Positions 1-11,067 of a stretch of DNA of 64,000 bases are shown here, in pieces. Below the pieces are notes generated by a model, which ran no database searches, was not told where the DNA came from, and was given only the letters and a program-made list of their open reading frames with translations. Positions within the stretch are counted from its first letter, which is position 1. Each line of letters begins with the position of its first letter. The DNA comes from Codonopsis lanceolata (Eukaryota > Streptophyta > Magnoliopsida > Asterales > Campanulaceae). The position numbers and the translations under genes are program-made. Location: positions 78,248,556 to 78,312,555 of the forward strand of contig CM028380.1 of the NCBI GenBank assembly GCA_013146195.2. Reading direction: 5' to 3'.

Positions 1-23
1 GCCCTTCGCCCTATGTCAAGTCC

Positions 24-871
24 GGGGTCGCTAGGGGTGTGCACGGGCCCGAAGCCCGCGGGCATTGGTAATGCCCAGTATGTGCCCATCAAGCAGCGGA
101 CATTAGATTTAAAAGCCCAGCACTATTGATCAGCCCACGGGCATTAGTGGACGGGCTTCAGACAGGCATTGGACAGGCACGGGCTTCAGCCCATTTGTTT
201 ATGTTTTTAAATAATTTTACTGTTTTCTCATTCAAACTTTGGGTCTCAGCTTTCAGCCCATCAATTCATTGCCATGAACTTTTTTTTTCAAACTATTATA
301 CTTGCAAATTTGAAATAAAACAAAGTTGAAGTGAAAGAAAAGGAAGAGAAGCAGCTAAGTTAAAATATAAATTCAGTATGTAGTAAACAGATTCATATAA
401 TTCAACATTACCGATGTCAAATTTTAATCTTGCATGTGATGAGATTGAGAATAGAATATCAATAGATGTATAGATGATTGAGTAATTAATTATTAAAATA
501 ATAGGGTTTGACTTTTAGGTTTTTATTTTTAGCAATAGCTTTAATAGTTTAAGTGTATTATAATATTACTATATTTATAGATTATAATTTATAACTTATA
601 ATATATAAATATAGTAATAGCATAATACACATAAATTAAATATATAGGATTTGATCAAAGATCTATAATTAAAAAAATTAAAAAAGTTATTATAGAAGAG
701 GACGGGCCGGGCATAACGGGCAGGGAGCAGTTGAAGGCCCAGTAGAGCCCGAGACCACGGGCATTTGACTCATCTAAAGCCCAGTACTATGTAGTGCCCA
801 TGGGCCGGGCACTAACGGGCTTTAACGGGCTTGATGGGCATTGACGGGCCCTGCTCACCCCTAGGGGTCGC
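24..871. mobile_element. Intact non-autonomous hAT MITE with 8-bp TSD
   Basis: The element runs from 32 to 863 (832 bp). It starts TAGGGGTGTGCACGGGCCCG and its far end, read in reverse complement, starts TAGGGGTGAGCAGGGCCCG. It is flanked on both sides by the identical 8-mer GGGGTCGC (24-31 and 864-871), the target-duplication length of hAT transposases. Both subterminal regions are crowded with GGGC-containing motifs such as CGGGCATT and CGGGCTT, while the middle is AT-rich and has no coding capacity. The two short ORFs inside are spurious. Subterminal motif clusters are typical transposase-binding zones in hAT elements; that role is inferred. Confidence 0.9.
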
Positions 872-2300
872 CCTACACTTCCCTAAAAGATTATTGTCAC
901 ATAACAAATACCACCAGGTGTTCCAAGTATTGTTCATAAAGATTGTTCCTTTATTGACTATTAAAACTGTAACAAATACGACGAGCTATAAAGTAAAATC
1001 GCCAACCACTCAATATTGATAATTCACGTATTTTACATAAGTTTGTTTATCCCAACTCAGTCACAATTATAACTTGTAAACATATTCAAAAGTACGACTT
1101 ATTATCAAATGACCAACAATATAACCAATTAATCACAAATTAACCACAGGTAACGAATCAATTCCACGTATATCGAATATTGACCACGATATATAAACTA
1201 TTGACTGTGCAACAATGAACATACATAAGCAAGTAGTTCCTTACCAAAAAGGTAGAAATTCATCTGATTAAAATACACCAAAATAACTTTAAAGTAACCC
1301 ACGAGCTAAACCATAAGCTTTCCCAGTGTCGAATTTAAGAAATAAGCTTGAATTGAAAATTAATAGTAAACCCTCATTATACTTTCTCTCGTACGCGTCC
1401 CCTATATCTCTAACTTACGGGTTGAATGAATGAAGAAGAAAGAGTAAATAACTTATATATTATACCAAGTACAAACAAAGGAAATGGAAGCAAAATTGGT
1501 CAACTATTGCGGCTCGATCAACCACGGCACAAGGAAAAAACTTAATACGAATTGTTCTCAAATAACTAATTAGACTTCCACCAAATGTATAATATAATAT
1601 AATATAATATATAATGTTACAAGATCTTTAAGCCCGTGTCTATGATATGATGTAAGTATATCTGATTTGCGATTTAAAAAAATATTACAGTTGATGGGTA
1701 CATTACTTCAAGTGATAGTTGATGGATTGATGTTTTATAAGGGGTGACTGTTCAGAAGATTAATTATAGAGTATAACTTTATAATGTGAAGATAAAACAT
1801 ATTGATAAGAAAAATAGGTGACTAATCATAACATTAATTATAGGGGGTGACTTGTAATAGGGAAATAAAAAATAGGGAGTTAAAATTGGATAATTACCCA
1901 CACATTTCAATGTGAGGGTGAATCTCAACCGTTATGTTTTTTAAGATAATTTAATCTTAACCTCTGAATAGCATTACTCAATTAGTTAGTTGTTTTATAA
2001 TATAGATTGTTACTATAAATGTAATATTATAAGTTGGAGATTCTCCAGCAAATGACTAAACAATGATATAATATACTATACAATATAATATATCATATTA
2101 ATATAATGTCATGTTAAAAATTCAGTTATTACAATTATAGCATTTCGGTCAACATGACATTTTAATACTATAAAACGATTAACGTAACTTAGTTATGTTT
2201 ATTATAATATTAATATTTACATTATTTAGTACCATATAATTATGAAAAAAAGTCAATAAAGTATTGCTCGGTTAATTATAACAAGCACCAAAATAGATAA
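872..2300. other. AT-rich intergenic DNA, nothing recognised
   Basis: I see no coding exon, RNA gene or bounded element. There is a short (AATAT)n-like run near 1590-1615 and scattered poly-A and poly-T tracts. Confidence 0.6.
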
Positions 2301-2600
2301 TTATGAGATAATTAAACTTACTAAAACCTTGGATGTTACAGTAAATAGGCACCCCGGCTCATCATGAATAGAAACCGTTTGCCTAGGAGGCAAAGGAAGA
2401 TCCTTAAGGGCCACATGGCGATTAGGGTTTGCACATGCAGGGCCTTTCAAAGACTGTGACCACGACCCGAGAGGTGGTCGCCGACAAAGGGGCATCCGGT
2501 GGCATGACCACACCAAACCCTAGGGCGGGGAAAACCTTAGAACCGAACCCTAGGGGGGTCAAACCCTAGCACCAAAACTAGAGAGAGAATTTCAGAATGA
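2301..2600. other. GC-richer unassigned stretch
   Basis: This stretch is clearly less AT-rich than its surroundings and contains several copies of the AACCCTAG-type motif between about 2515 and 2570. It reads like the 5' leader or a coding scrap of a decayed retroelement. No frame gives a family I can name. Confidence 0.3.
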
Positions 2601-3199
2601 GTTAAATTCAATCATATAATGATGAAGAAAGTTGAAGAACCAAACAAATGATTATCAGATTACACGACTGTGTAATATGGATGGAATTTTTATTAAGAAA
2701 TCACATCGGGATGATGGAGATCACGATTATTGGAGAGATTTTAAGAAGATAACAGTGTTATCCTATGCAAATGAAAATCTGCTGATAACATTTTTAAAGA
2801 TTCGCACTATACATCCCCCTTTCCTTCAAGTTGACCCCTCGTTTCCTTTTTTCCCTTAATGACAAAAATACTCACAATTATGAAGACTCTTATACCCTTC
2901 TAGTCGATAAGTAGACCCCTTCCTCTTTTCTTAAACCTAAAAACATATAAACTAAACCCCCCACCCCAAACAAATATACCCTTTTTTTTTCCCAACTCTG
3001 TTTCCCAACAAAGAGACCTCATTTTTTCTCAACTACTTTTTTTTTCACCTTCTTCATCTTCTTCATCGTTGAACATCTTCCTCTTCCCTCAACAAATATG
3101 CCCTCTTATTCCAAGATATCTTTTTCTCATTCATCTTCCCCTTCTTTTCTTCTCAAAACTTTCTTAAAAACCTTCCCAAAAACCTCCCAAAAACCTTCA

Positions 3200-4280
3200 A
3201 TCTTAAAAAACCTAGGGATTCATACGACATATCTTGGCCTCCCGAACAATACCACATCGTCATTGATTCCAACAACCCACGTGCCAAGGATACCATATTC
3301 CATCGATCTAGTAAACTTGCATCTGACGCAATCCTATAATGTAAAGAATGATACTCGGGGTTACAAACGATTGGATGAGATATGTGGTTGTATAACTCCA
3401 TATAGTCAGGTGTACATTCGCATTGTCTCCCAAGTTTTTCGTCAGTTAAGATTTGTCTTTTTCAAGTAACGAAGTATTGAAGCATCGTGGCCAATATTTT
3501 CTTATTTGTCGTCAAACCTCTCTTCATAATATCAGGTGCAATAACCATTCCCTGAATGATTTGAACATATCCAAACTATCGGAGGACGCATTAGGGTGGT
3601 ATGGCTCGACATGATCAATCGATCCTATGCATCCTTGATATAAGGATATCTGATGAAACATGAAATGTTATCGCACTTGTTGTGTATACGACATCCAACT
3701 AACCTACATAATAGATTAACACACAATACGTAAAAGCACAACTAGCGCGTGCCGTAACAATGCAGACATGCAACAACACCATCGACAACCAAAGTGTCGA
3801 AAATAACACAACAATAACAACCTCAACGGCTAAAACATGTCGGAGACCATACAAAATAATTAGATATACATTAAATACTCATAGCATTTGATCGAAGGGC
3901 ATCAAATTGTTCCGTTTCCCTTGTAATCGGTCCATGGGCACTCCCGTACCAGTTGTGTGCTTCCACCTCCTTGCAAGTAGTTCGTTTTGTTGATAGTACA
4001 CGTTAGGAGAAGGGCTACACATCAGGAATCGTTTATATATCCACACATGTATTGAACAAAATACACACATTTTATTACAATTTAATTATTTTTATATAAA
4101 TATATATTGAAAATATATACACGAAATTACCTCCAATAACGTAAAATATCCAGCCATGTGTTTCGTCTTGACCTGTGAAGCACTCCTTAGATGTTTATAT
4201 AGAAATGCTAGGACTGCTGATCCCCATGAGTATGTATGTACGACATCCAAATCAGCCAGGAACCTCAAATAAGTCGTACT
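3200..4280 (-). pseudogene. Plant mobile domain (PMD, aminotransferase-like) pseudogene
   Basis: Read on the minus strand, 4280-4131 encodes FLADLDVVHTYSWGSAVLAF followed by LYKHLRSAS, the diagnostic D-x-STYSWGSAVLAWLY core of the PMD family. A plausible GT donor follows, then an AT-rich gap. At 4070-3880 the reading resumes with NELLARRW, matching the PMD region where ARRW precedes a conserved W-x-PY segment. From about 3720 to 3200 the frame continues with LRxFGYVQ-like and TPDYMELYNHISHPIVCNP segments, again PMD-like, but is broken by several stop codons (for example near 3590 and 3469). The N-terminal part is missing; hAT-like sequence lies directly upstream at 4284-4343. PMD proteins occur as host genes (MAIN/MAIL type) and as passengers of MULE and Gypsy elements. 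The location between TIRs favours the passenger form. Not functional as it stands. Confidence 0.75.
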
Positions 4281-4283
4281 AAC

Positions 4284-4343
4284 ATGACTAGTTTGATTTG
4301 GTTTGGTTTGGTTCGGTTCGTGGTTTCGATTTACACCCCTAGT
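4284..4343. mobile_element. hAT-like terminus or fragment
   Basis: A 60-bp stretch of TTTGGTTTGG/TTCGGTTCG motifs ends in TTTACACCCCTA. In reverse complement this begins TAGGGGTGTAAA, a common hAT MITE end. It abuts the truncated 5' side of the PMD pseudogene. No second terminus is visible, so it is either a remnant or a coincidental end. Confidence 0.3.
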
Positions 4344-4904
4344 TAGTGTAGATAGGGTGGGTTAGTGAGAGCGATTTGTGTAAAAAGCAGTTTCAAAAAA
4401 TTCAAAAGGCAAAATAGGTAATAAAGGGGGATAAACAAAGTATTTTAAAATTGGGAGGGGGTACATTTAGAAGGGGGTTAACTTGGAGGAAGGGGATCTA
4501 TATAGTGCCACTCATTGTTTGGGAGACATTTTAAAAACAAATTTATTTTTATTTATTTTTGAAAAAGGACTCTAAAGGTAACAATCTATTTATAGAACCC
4601 CTAAATGTTACACCGAAAAATCCTAAATGTAACATCACTTAAGAGGTTAAATTACCAAACTGTCCTCCTTTGATTTTAAAAGAAAAAAATATTAAACTTT
4701 AAAATAGCTTTGTTTACCAAACTACCCTCCTTCCATTAAAAAAAACTCAATTAAAATCAAATAAAAAAAGACATTTTAATATCCAAAAAATCGAAGAGGA
4801 GGACAGAGAAACTAAGTTCCAGTTCCTATTAAGCACTAGAGGAATTGAATGCAAATTTCGGGAACCCAACAGTAGGTTTCCACTGTCCAAACACCAGGAG
4901 ATGT

Positions 4905-5235
4905 AAAAAGTCGCCAGGTGTTTTTAAAAAACATAAAAAAAGTCGTCACTTTTTAAATTTTTTTTGACAAAAATCGCCATGTTTTTAAAAATTTTTTTGA
5001 AAAAAGTCGCCACCTTTTTTTAAAAAAATTTGACAAAAAAGGCCAGATTTTTTAAAAAAAATATGAAAAAAATCGCCATGGTGTTTAAATTTTTTTTTAA
5101 AAAATCACTAGGCTTTTATAAAAAAAATTAACAAAAATCGCTAGGTTTTTAATAAAAAAATCGCCAAATTGTTTAAAAAATAGATAAAAAAGTCACTAGC
5201 CTAAAAAAATTGTCAGGTCTGAAAAAACGCCAACT
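4905..5235. repeat. Degenerate tandem array with TCGCCA core
   Basis: About ten imperfect units, each an A/T homopolymer-rich spacer plus a core such as AAAAATCGCCA(G/T) or AAAGTCGCCA. Unit length drifts from about 25 to 60 bp. No reading frame crosses the array. Confidence 0.7.
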
Positions 5236-5992
5236 TCCTTACCGTTTTCTTCTTTTTACAGTTTTCTTCTTCTGGTTTTTCTTCTTCTTCTTTAAACATG
5301 ATTTTTAATATCGAATATATATATTAAGTACAATGTAGGTAACATCTTACCGTAAAAGAAGAATTCAAAGAATCATCATGAACGTTGTTTTTCGGATCAG
5401 AATTCATTAAATAAATTATTGGAAAGGAACAAGTTTATGGTTTATAGTTAATTGTAAAGGAGGATTTGACATATATTTATAGGAGGATTAATTGAAACTC
5501 CTTTATATAAAAGGAAAAAACTAAGGATTAATTAGTAATTAGAGTTTAAGGTTAATTGTAACTCCTTTTTATAAAAAAGTAATTAATAAATAAACTATTT
5601 AATAAATGTGATATTAATGTTTTTTATGTGACATTTAGGACCGCTCTTTATTTATAGTCGAGGAAAATGGTTAAATACCTGCCACAAGCGGAGTTGGGCA
5701 CAATTTTCACTTTTTTCTTTTTTCCCTTTTAATTTTTTTAAATTAAGTTTAATTCTGGGATAGTAGTTTCGATCCCTTATTGCTATTATTAGGCAAATCG
5801 CGAGATATGCTCGAATGATATAGGACTTAGACAACATGTCAACTAATAACGCATACAAATCCAACCTTAAAAAAAAACAATTTACTTCCACCAAATAACA
5901 AACCCTCGATCATCTTATTTCCCCCACCTTTTTTTCCGCTTAAGTTTCGTCTTTAGGGGGATAGAGTAAAATCTGACTGAAACAAATTGAAA
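5236..5992. other. Intergenic DNA upstream of the AP-5 zeta-like exons
   Basis: AT-rich. It contains a T/C-rich TTCTTCTTC stretch (5265-5295) and, near 5915-5960, a short GC-richer leader that would be the 5' UTR of the gene fragment at 5993. No distinct TATA box could be fixed. The short ORFs here are not credible. Confidence 0.4.
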
Positions 5993-6343
5993 ATGGTGGA
6001 GCGAGACCGGGAATGGGAGTTCCATCTCCGAACGCTATCTTCCAGTGCCAGAGATTCCAATTTCGCCGGCGATCCCGCCTCGGATCCATCTCTCCTTCAT
6101 TCGGTCCCTTCCTCTTTCCCTCTTCACAACACACACACAGTGGTTATGAAATTGAAGCGTACAGATATTGATTTGATTGTGTTTGCGGATTTATAACATT
6201 AGGTGAAGAAGCTTCTGGAGTTGTGTAAAGCTGAGAAATCGGAGAATTTGATCGCTAGGGTTTATCCTCAGCTCAACAAGATCTTTCAACGTTCCGTTGC
6301 TTCAATTTCTCAGTGTCAAACCTCCAATGGCCTTCTTTTACTG
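5993..6343 (+). pseudogene. AP-5 complex subunit zeta-1-like, first two exons only
   Basis: Exon 1 (5993-6103, 37 codons from ATG) encodes a protein starting MVERDREWEFHLRTLSSSAR and containing NFAGDPASDPSLLHS. The GT at 6104 is a donor and the AG at 6201-6202 an acceptor. Exon 2 (6203-6343, 47 codons) contains KAEKSENLIARVYPQLNKIF and ends SNGLLLL at a GTACG donor. From memory this matches the N-terminus of the plant protein annotated as the zeta subunit of the AP-5 adaptor complex, an endosomal trafficking coat component with alpha-solenoid repeats. The phase is clean and both exons are undamaged, so the fragment is either young or the 5' end of a gene whose remaining exons lie beyond a very long intron. 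I found no downstream exon (expected to begin near ILQFYLDFGE) on the plus strand before the Copia element at 8571. The family name rests on recall. Confidence 0.55.
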
Positions 6344-6418
6344 GTACGATTCCACCAATTGAAAGTGTAAATTTCATTTAAATGTAGTGTTGGAGATGTG
6401 ATGTAAACCATATTAGTT

Positions 6419-8268
6419 TTTGTGCCCGTGCCTATGGCACGGCGCGGGTAAGGAATTTCATCAAAATATTGTTTTTACTATTTTTTATTAAATTTTTTGG
6501 ATAAAAAATGAATTTTATTAGATCATGTGTACATTGGTAAGCAAAAAACATTCAAGGCCATAAGTGGAAAAAAATGTGAACAAAACAGGAGAAAAAATGA
6601 CAAACGGATAGGAATGCAGGAAACTAATTTCCTGAGTTTCAGATAATTTACATCGGACAGGACTAACCTATGCTGGTTCATGTAAGAGCCGTAGCTTTCC
6701 ACCCTTAAATTGTTATGTAGATGGGAACTAAATTCAGTGTTTTCCTTTGGATAAAAAATGAATTTTATTAGATCAAGTGTACAATGGTAAACAAAAAACA
6801 GTCAAGCCAATAAGTGGAAACAAAAGTGTGAACAAAACAGGAGAAAAAAAGAGAAACAGAATACTGAAAGCAAATAACTTACCGTTGATATAGTCGCGGG
6901 GTCGGAGAGGTGCGGATTGGATAGACCCAAAGAGCAAATTAATAGACCCTGCTTCTTCTTCAAGGACCAATTTCGTACCCTACCCAGCAAAACCTAATAC
7001 AAAAAGCTTTAAAAAAATAATTGAAACAAAATACTAGTACAACAATTAAAAAACACAAAACTGAAAGAAATAAATTACAGAAACCAAATAACTTAAAAAA
7101 CCCAAAACCCTACCGTTGATTTAAGGTCAGAGAGGCGTACAGAGAACAAAAGTAAAAGGATGAGAGGCGAGGGAGAGGTTATAGATAGAGAGAAGAAAAG
7201 GAAAAGGTATAGATACAGAGATGTAGGCTAGAGAGGGTGTACGCCGGGGAGGGTGTTCGCCGGGGAGGGTGTGAGTTAATCCTGGCCAATAGTTATGTAT
7301 GGTAAAACTTAATCCTAGCTGGTAGTTAACTTTTAAGATTTAAAGCTTTGGAGACTGAGTTATAATCCAATACTTATAAGTAATTAATCCTGAATTTAGA
7401 GACCTATAAGTAATTAATTTCCAAAACTTACATGTTCAAAAGATCCAATAATAAGAAACTCCGGGTCTCACTATAATTAATTTTCATTTCATCATTTGAT
7501 GAGTACCCAGTACTCATCTTCCCTATTTGATTTCTCTGCACACACATTAAACCCACAAAAGACACACTCACACAATACTTGCAAACAATAACCCCCTCCT
7601 GACTATTTGTTCTTCTCTTTCTCTGTTTCCTTCCCTTCTCTCTATTTCTTTTTCTTTTTTGATTTCTAACAAACAACGACAGTCTTATCCCAAAATTGAT
7701 TCAAGCACTCTTACCCACTACAAAAATTACAATTTAAAGGGACTGGTATAATTTAACCTCGCCTTGAATCGACAATCGATGATTCTCTTCGGCGAATCGG
7801 AGACCCCACTTCTTCTTCAAGTCCGGCAATTTCGTCCACCAATGTGTGTAAAATCGGAGGAGACCCTGCTTCTTCTTCAATGACCAATTTCGTATCCTCA
7901 AAACCAAATACAAAAAGCTTTAAAAAAATAAAAACAAAACCAGTAGAACAACAAACCCAAAACTAAAAGAAACAAATTACAAAAACCCAAAACCTTACCG
8001 TTGTTTTAGGTTGGAGGCGTCTGGAGAAGAAAAGTAAAAGGATGGGAGGCGAGGGAGAAAAAAAAAGGTATATAGATACAGAGATGTAGAAGTTGAGTTG
8101 TATTCGCAAGGCACTGGGAGGAAGCAATAGTCGTGCAGAATTAAATGCGCTAGGGAGGGTGGTGTGAGTTAATTCTGCCAGTAGTTATGTTTGGTAAAAC
8201 TTAATCCTGGCCGGTAGTTAATGTTTAAGTTTTAAAGCTTTGGAGATTGAGCTTATTTATAATATAGA
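6419..8268. repeat. Repeat block downstream of the AP-5 zeta fragment
   Basis: Two direct-repeat pairs are visible. One is a unit of about 105 bp beginning TTGGATAAAAAATGAATTTT at 6499 and again at 6747. The other is a longer unit at about 6935-7350 repeated at about 7865-8262; both start with CCTGCTTCTTCTTCAA and end near TTAAAGCTTTGGAGA. The block opens with GTGCCCGTGCCTATGG (6422-6437), also found inverted at 44617-44640. The short minus-strand ORFs inside (6773-6990, 7428-7676) are unsupported. It is probably one or more decayed non-autonomous elements that interrupted the gene at 5993. Confidence 0.55.
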
Positions 8269-8570
8269 TGTTAGATCATGGATGGCCTGTAATCATCCTT
8301 TGAAGAAGTTTAATTGAGGTATGTCAAATTTTAGATTCCTTGTATCCATGAAATGTAAGTTATGTAAAGCCACTTTAATGATGAGTATAAAGTATAAGCT
8401 ATAGTGATGGACTATATATTTCCTCAAACATGCTTATTATTATATTCAACTTGCCACTGTTAACTGCAGGAACGGGAGTTTAGCTCCATTAAGTTGATCA
8501 ATATTACTTTTCAATTTTTTTTTTATCATTACTATCAACCATTCAAGTCTGGGCTTACGTTTGTACCAGA

Positions 8571-8821
8571 TGTGATAAGAACTTAATTTGAATTTGGGGA
8601 AGAGAGAGAGAACCGAAAACACCTTCTCAATTAACATTCAACTCATCAAAAGAAAAGAGAGTCACACCTCCTACGTTTATACTACCAATTACAAAGAAGA
8701 CAAGAAATAAGAAACTACCTAACTATTACAAGAGACAAAATCATCCTTTTACTTTCCATTGTTACACTCGACACCCTCTAAGTTTATCTTGTCTGCCTCA
8801 TTGGTGTTCTGTGAGTCAACA
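8571..8821 (-). repeat. 3' LTR of the Copia element, 251 bp
   Basis: TG...CA boundaries directly follow the polypurine tract. The flank on the far side, read on minus, begins TCTGGTACAAACG, which loosely resembles a tRNA-Met primer-binding site. That could hint at a tandem element arrangement or be chance. The last codons of the pol frame run into this LTR, as is common in Copia. Confidence 0.75.
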
Positions 8822-10280
8822 CCCCCCCTCAAGGTGAGAGAGGTGAACAAATTCAACACGCTCAGCTTGGGAAGGAGATGATGAAGCTGTGTAGTAGACA
8901 AAGCTTTGGTGAACAAGTCGGCCAACTGATCATGAGTGGAGATGTGGGCAGTTTTGACCATTCCCATATCAATTTTGTCCCGTATGATGTGGCAATCGAT
9001 TTCAATATGTTTTGTTCGCTCATGGTATGCTGGCTTAGCAGCAATGTGAAGAGCTGCCTTATTATCACAGAACAAGGGAATTGGAAGCAAACTTGGCATG
9101 CAAAAATCTGTGAGAAGAGCAGTAAGCCAAGTGAGCTCACAACAAGTAGAGGCCATTGCCCTGTATTCTGCCTCAGCTGAAGATTTAGACATTGTAGGTT
9201 GCTTCTTGCTCTACCATTACCAAGAGACAAGAAAATGCAGAAGCCAGTAGTGGACCTCCTAGTATTAGGGCATCCTGCCCAGTCTGCATCGCAAAAGGCA
9301 GAAAGAGCATAAGTAGATTTAGCTGAGAAGAAGAGACCCTGGCCAGGTGGAATCTTGAGAAATTTGACCAACTTAAGAGCAGCATCCATATGAGGTTGTC
9401 TAGGATGTGCCAAGAACTGGCTAAGAACATGGACTGTGTAGGCAATCTCCGGCCTTGTAATAGTGAGATACGGAAGTCTTCCCACCAACCTTCTGTACCT
9501 GTACCTGTCTGGATTGGGAACCAGAGGACCATAATCTGAAGCCATGCAGTGATTTGGAGAGATAGGCAAAAAAGATGGCTTGGCATTAGTGTGACCTGTT
9601 TCTGAGATTATGTTAAGGCAGTACTTCCTTTGATGAAGACAAATACCAGAGGCATTCCTTCCTTCCTTCCTGGCTATTTCTAAACCAAGGAAAATTTTAA
9701 GATCTCCCAAGTCTTTGATGGAGAATTGGGAATGGAGGTGAGACTTGAGGGCTGCTATGGCATGAGGATTGGAGCCTGTGATGACCATGTCATCAATATA
9801 AAGTATGATCATTAGCAGATTGTGTGTGGCCAAAAGACTTAAGGGCAGTGGAGATTTTATGGAACCATTGACTGGAGGCCATAAAGAGACTTACTAGCTT
9901 ACACACCAAGGAGGAAGAAGAGGACTGAGCAGGACAATAGCCAGGTGGAAGAGTCATGAAGACTTCCTCATTCAGATCACCATGCAAGAAAGCATTAGAG
10001 ACATCCATTTGACAAAGAGGCCAGTTATTCATGGCTGCCACAGCCAATAGCACCCTAACTGTTGTCATCTTGGCAACTGGTGCAAAAATATCAAAAATAA
10101 TCCAGGCCTTAGGCCTTCTGTCTGAGTGAAGCCTTTAGCCACTAACCTGGCTTTAAGTTTGTCAACTAAACCATCCTGCTTGTGCTTGACCTTATAAATC
10201 CACTTGCAACCTACTGCCTTTCTAAGGCTTCCAATTCTAAAGTCATAGCCTTACACCACTGAGGACTTTGAACAGGTTGA
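8749..10280 (-). pseudogene. Copia pol fragment: RVT_2 reverse transcriptase and RNase H
   Basis: Three minus-strand pieces join in different frames. 10280-10069 and 10068-9793 carry the start of the RT domain, with QMDVSNAFLHGDL (the Copia V/I-DVxxAFLHG signature). 9833-9185 carries ILYIDDMVITGS, which holds the catalytic YxDD box, then KYCLNII and FCDADWAGCPNTRRSTTGF. 9192-8749 carries the RNase H end with SSAEAEYRAMA, DNKAALHIA, HERTKHIEID and QLADLFTKAL. At least three frame changes separate these parts, so no active polymerase is made. The domain order fixes Copia; the lineage (Ale/Ivana-like?) is not resolved. Integrase and gag are absent from the visible part. Confidence 0.85.
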
Positions 10281-10534
10281 GCATAAGTCTTGGGTTCAAA
10301 GTTACTGTCAAGATTAGTAATAAAAGTCTGATATGAAGGGGAAAGATGAGAGTAAGACATGACAGAATTGACAGAATTGACAGAATAAGGAAAGTACCTT
10401 TGAACACAAGCCCCACTTGAAGATGATAGGTTGAGTATAGTCCTTGTATTTCACAGGGACTGTCCTCTGTCTAACAGGTCTGATAGGGAGTGAATCAGTA
10501 GGTTGCTGCTGGGCAGTAACTGGAGAGAGAGAGA

Positions 10535-10634
10535 NNNNNNNNNNNNNNNNNNNNNNNNNNNNNNNNNNNNNNNNNNNNNNNNNNNNNNNNNNNNNNNNNN
10601 NNNNNNNNNNNNNNNNNNNNNNNNNNNNNNNNNN
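10535..10634. other. Scaffold gap (100 N)
   Basis: A run of exactly 100 N, the usual placeholder for a gap of unknown size. The left flank ends in (GA)n. The flanks are two unrelated retroelements on opposite strands. Confidence 0.99.
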
Positions 10635-10747
10635 GGTCCTTTTCAAGTTTCGAATCACAAAGAAGGCACCTACATGTTGGGCGGTCGTAAGATGGTGAGA
10701 AGCAAAGCACTCCATGGCATGGATCATTTGAAGAAATACTATTGGTA
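10635..10747 (+). pseudogene. Gypsy integrase C-terminal tail
   Basis: The frame encodes GPFQVSNHKEGTYMLGG, a short charged stretch and MDHLKKYYW, then stop. It matches the end of plant Gypsy pol, where G-P-F-x-V, G-T/A-Y-x-L and W/M-x-x-x-HLKKYY close the integrase. The 5' side is cut by the N gap. Confidence 0.7.
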
Positions 10748-11067
10748 ATTGATTTACAATATGTAATTTTCGATCCTTTCTTTCATGATAAATTACAATG
10801 GTGAAGCTCGATTGTCTTTTTCAACTTTGTGTTTGGAAAGCGTGTTTCGAAGTTGGCTTTTATTGTTTTTTCGATCACCCTTTTTTATCGAGCATGAGCT
10901 TTTTCAAATTCTAAGTAAAGGGTTTTTGAGTCAATATCTCTTCAAGTTCGATTGAGCATAAAGGGCTTTATGTTCAAGAAAATTTGAAGGATATTCCCCC
11001 GTTGATCTAATTAGTCCTTTATTACGAGCATGAGGGCTTTCAGCGAAGGTATTCGAAAAACTTCTTA

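Larger units (their letters stand above)
2801..4512. mobile_element. TIR element of about 1.7 kb carrying a PMD gene (MULE-like?)
   Basis: Imperfect terminal inverted repeats bound this block. The left end has GCACTATACATCCCCC, a C/T-rich stretch and CAAGTTGACCCC (about 2804-2838). The right end in reverse complement has GCACTATATAGATCCCC and CCAAGTTAACCCC (about 4508-4470). Between them lies a minus-strand plant-mobile-domain pseudogene, and the left interior looks like a C/T-rich leader (2840-3097). The exact termini are not resolved. Similar but unequal stretches (ACATTTTTAAA near 2789, ACATTTTAAAA near 4526) may be remains of a target duplication. Carriage of PMD genes is known for Mutator-like elements, hence the tentative class. 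Confidence 0.55.
8571..10534 (-). mobile_element. Copia LTR retrotransposon, 3' half (RT, RNase H, 3' LTR)
   Basis: Read on minus, the order is RT, RNase H, polypurine tract, LTR, which is the Ty1/Copia order at the 3' end. The tract CACCTTGAGGGGGGG (8836-8822 on minus) is followed at once by an LTR of 251 bp (8821-8571) that begins TGTTGACTCAC and ends TCTTATCACA. The 5' half should lie past the scaffold gap at 10535, but the sequence beyond the gap is an unrelated Gypsy element on plus. The element is therefore truncated or misjoined. Confidence 0.85.

Noticed and set aside
3098..3469. Plus-strand ORF of 123 codons opening with Ser/Phe-rich sequence
   Set aside because: It overlaps the minus-strand PMD pseudogene, whose frame shows clear family similarity. 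The first ~30 codons may be leader sequence, but no plus-strand product is credible.
8551..8571. PBS-like word next to the Copia 3' LTR suggesting a tandem element
   Set aside because: The match to the Met-tRNA site stops after TCTGGTA; no gag or leader follows.
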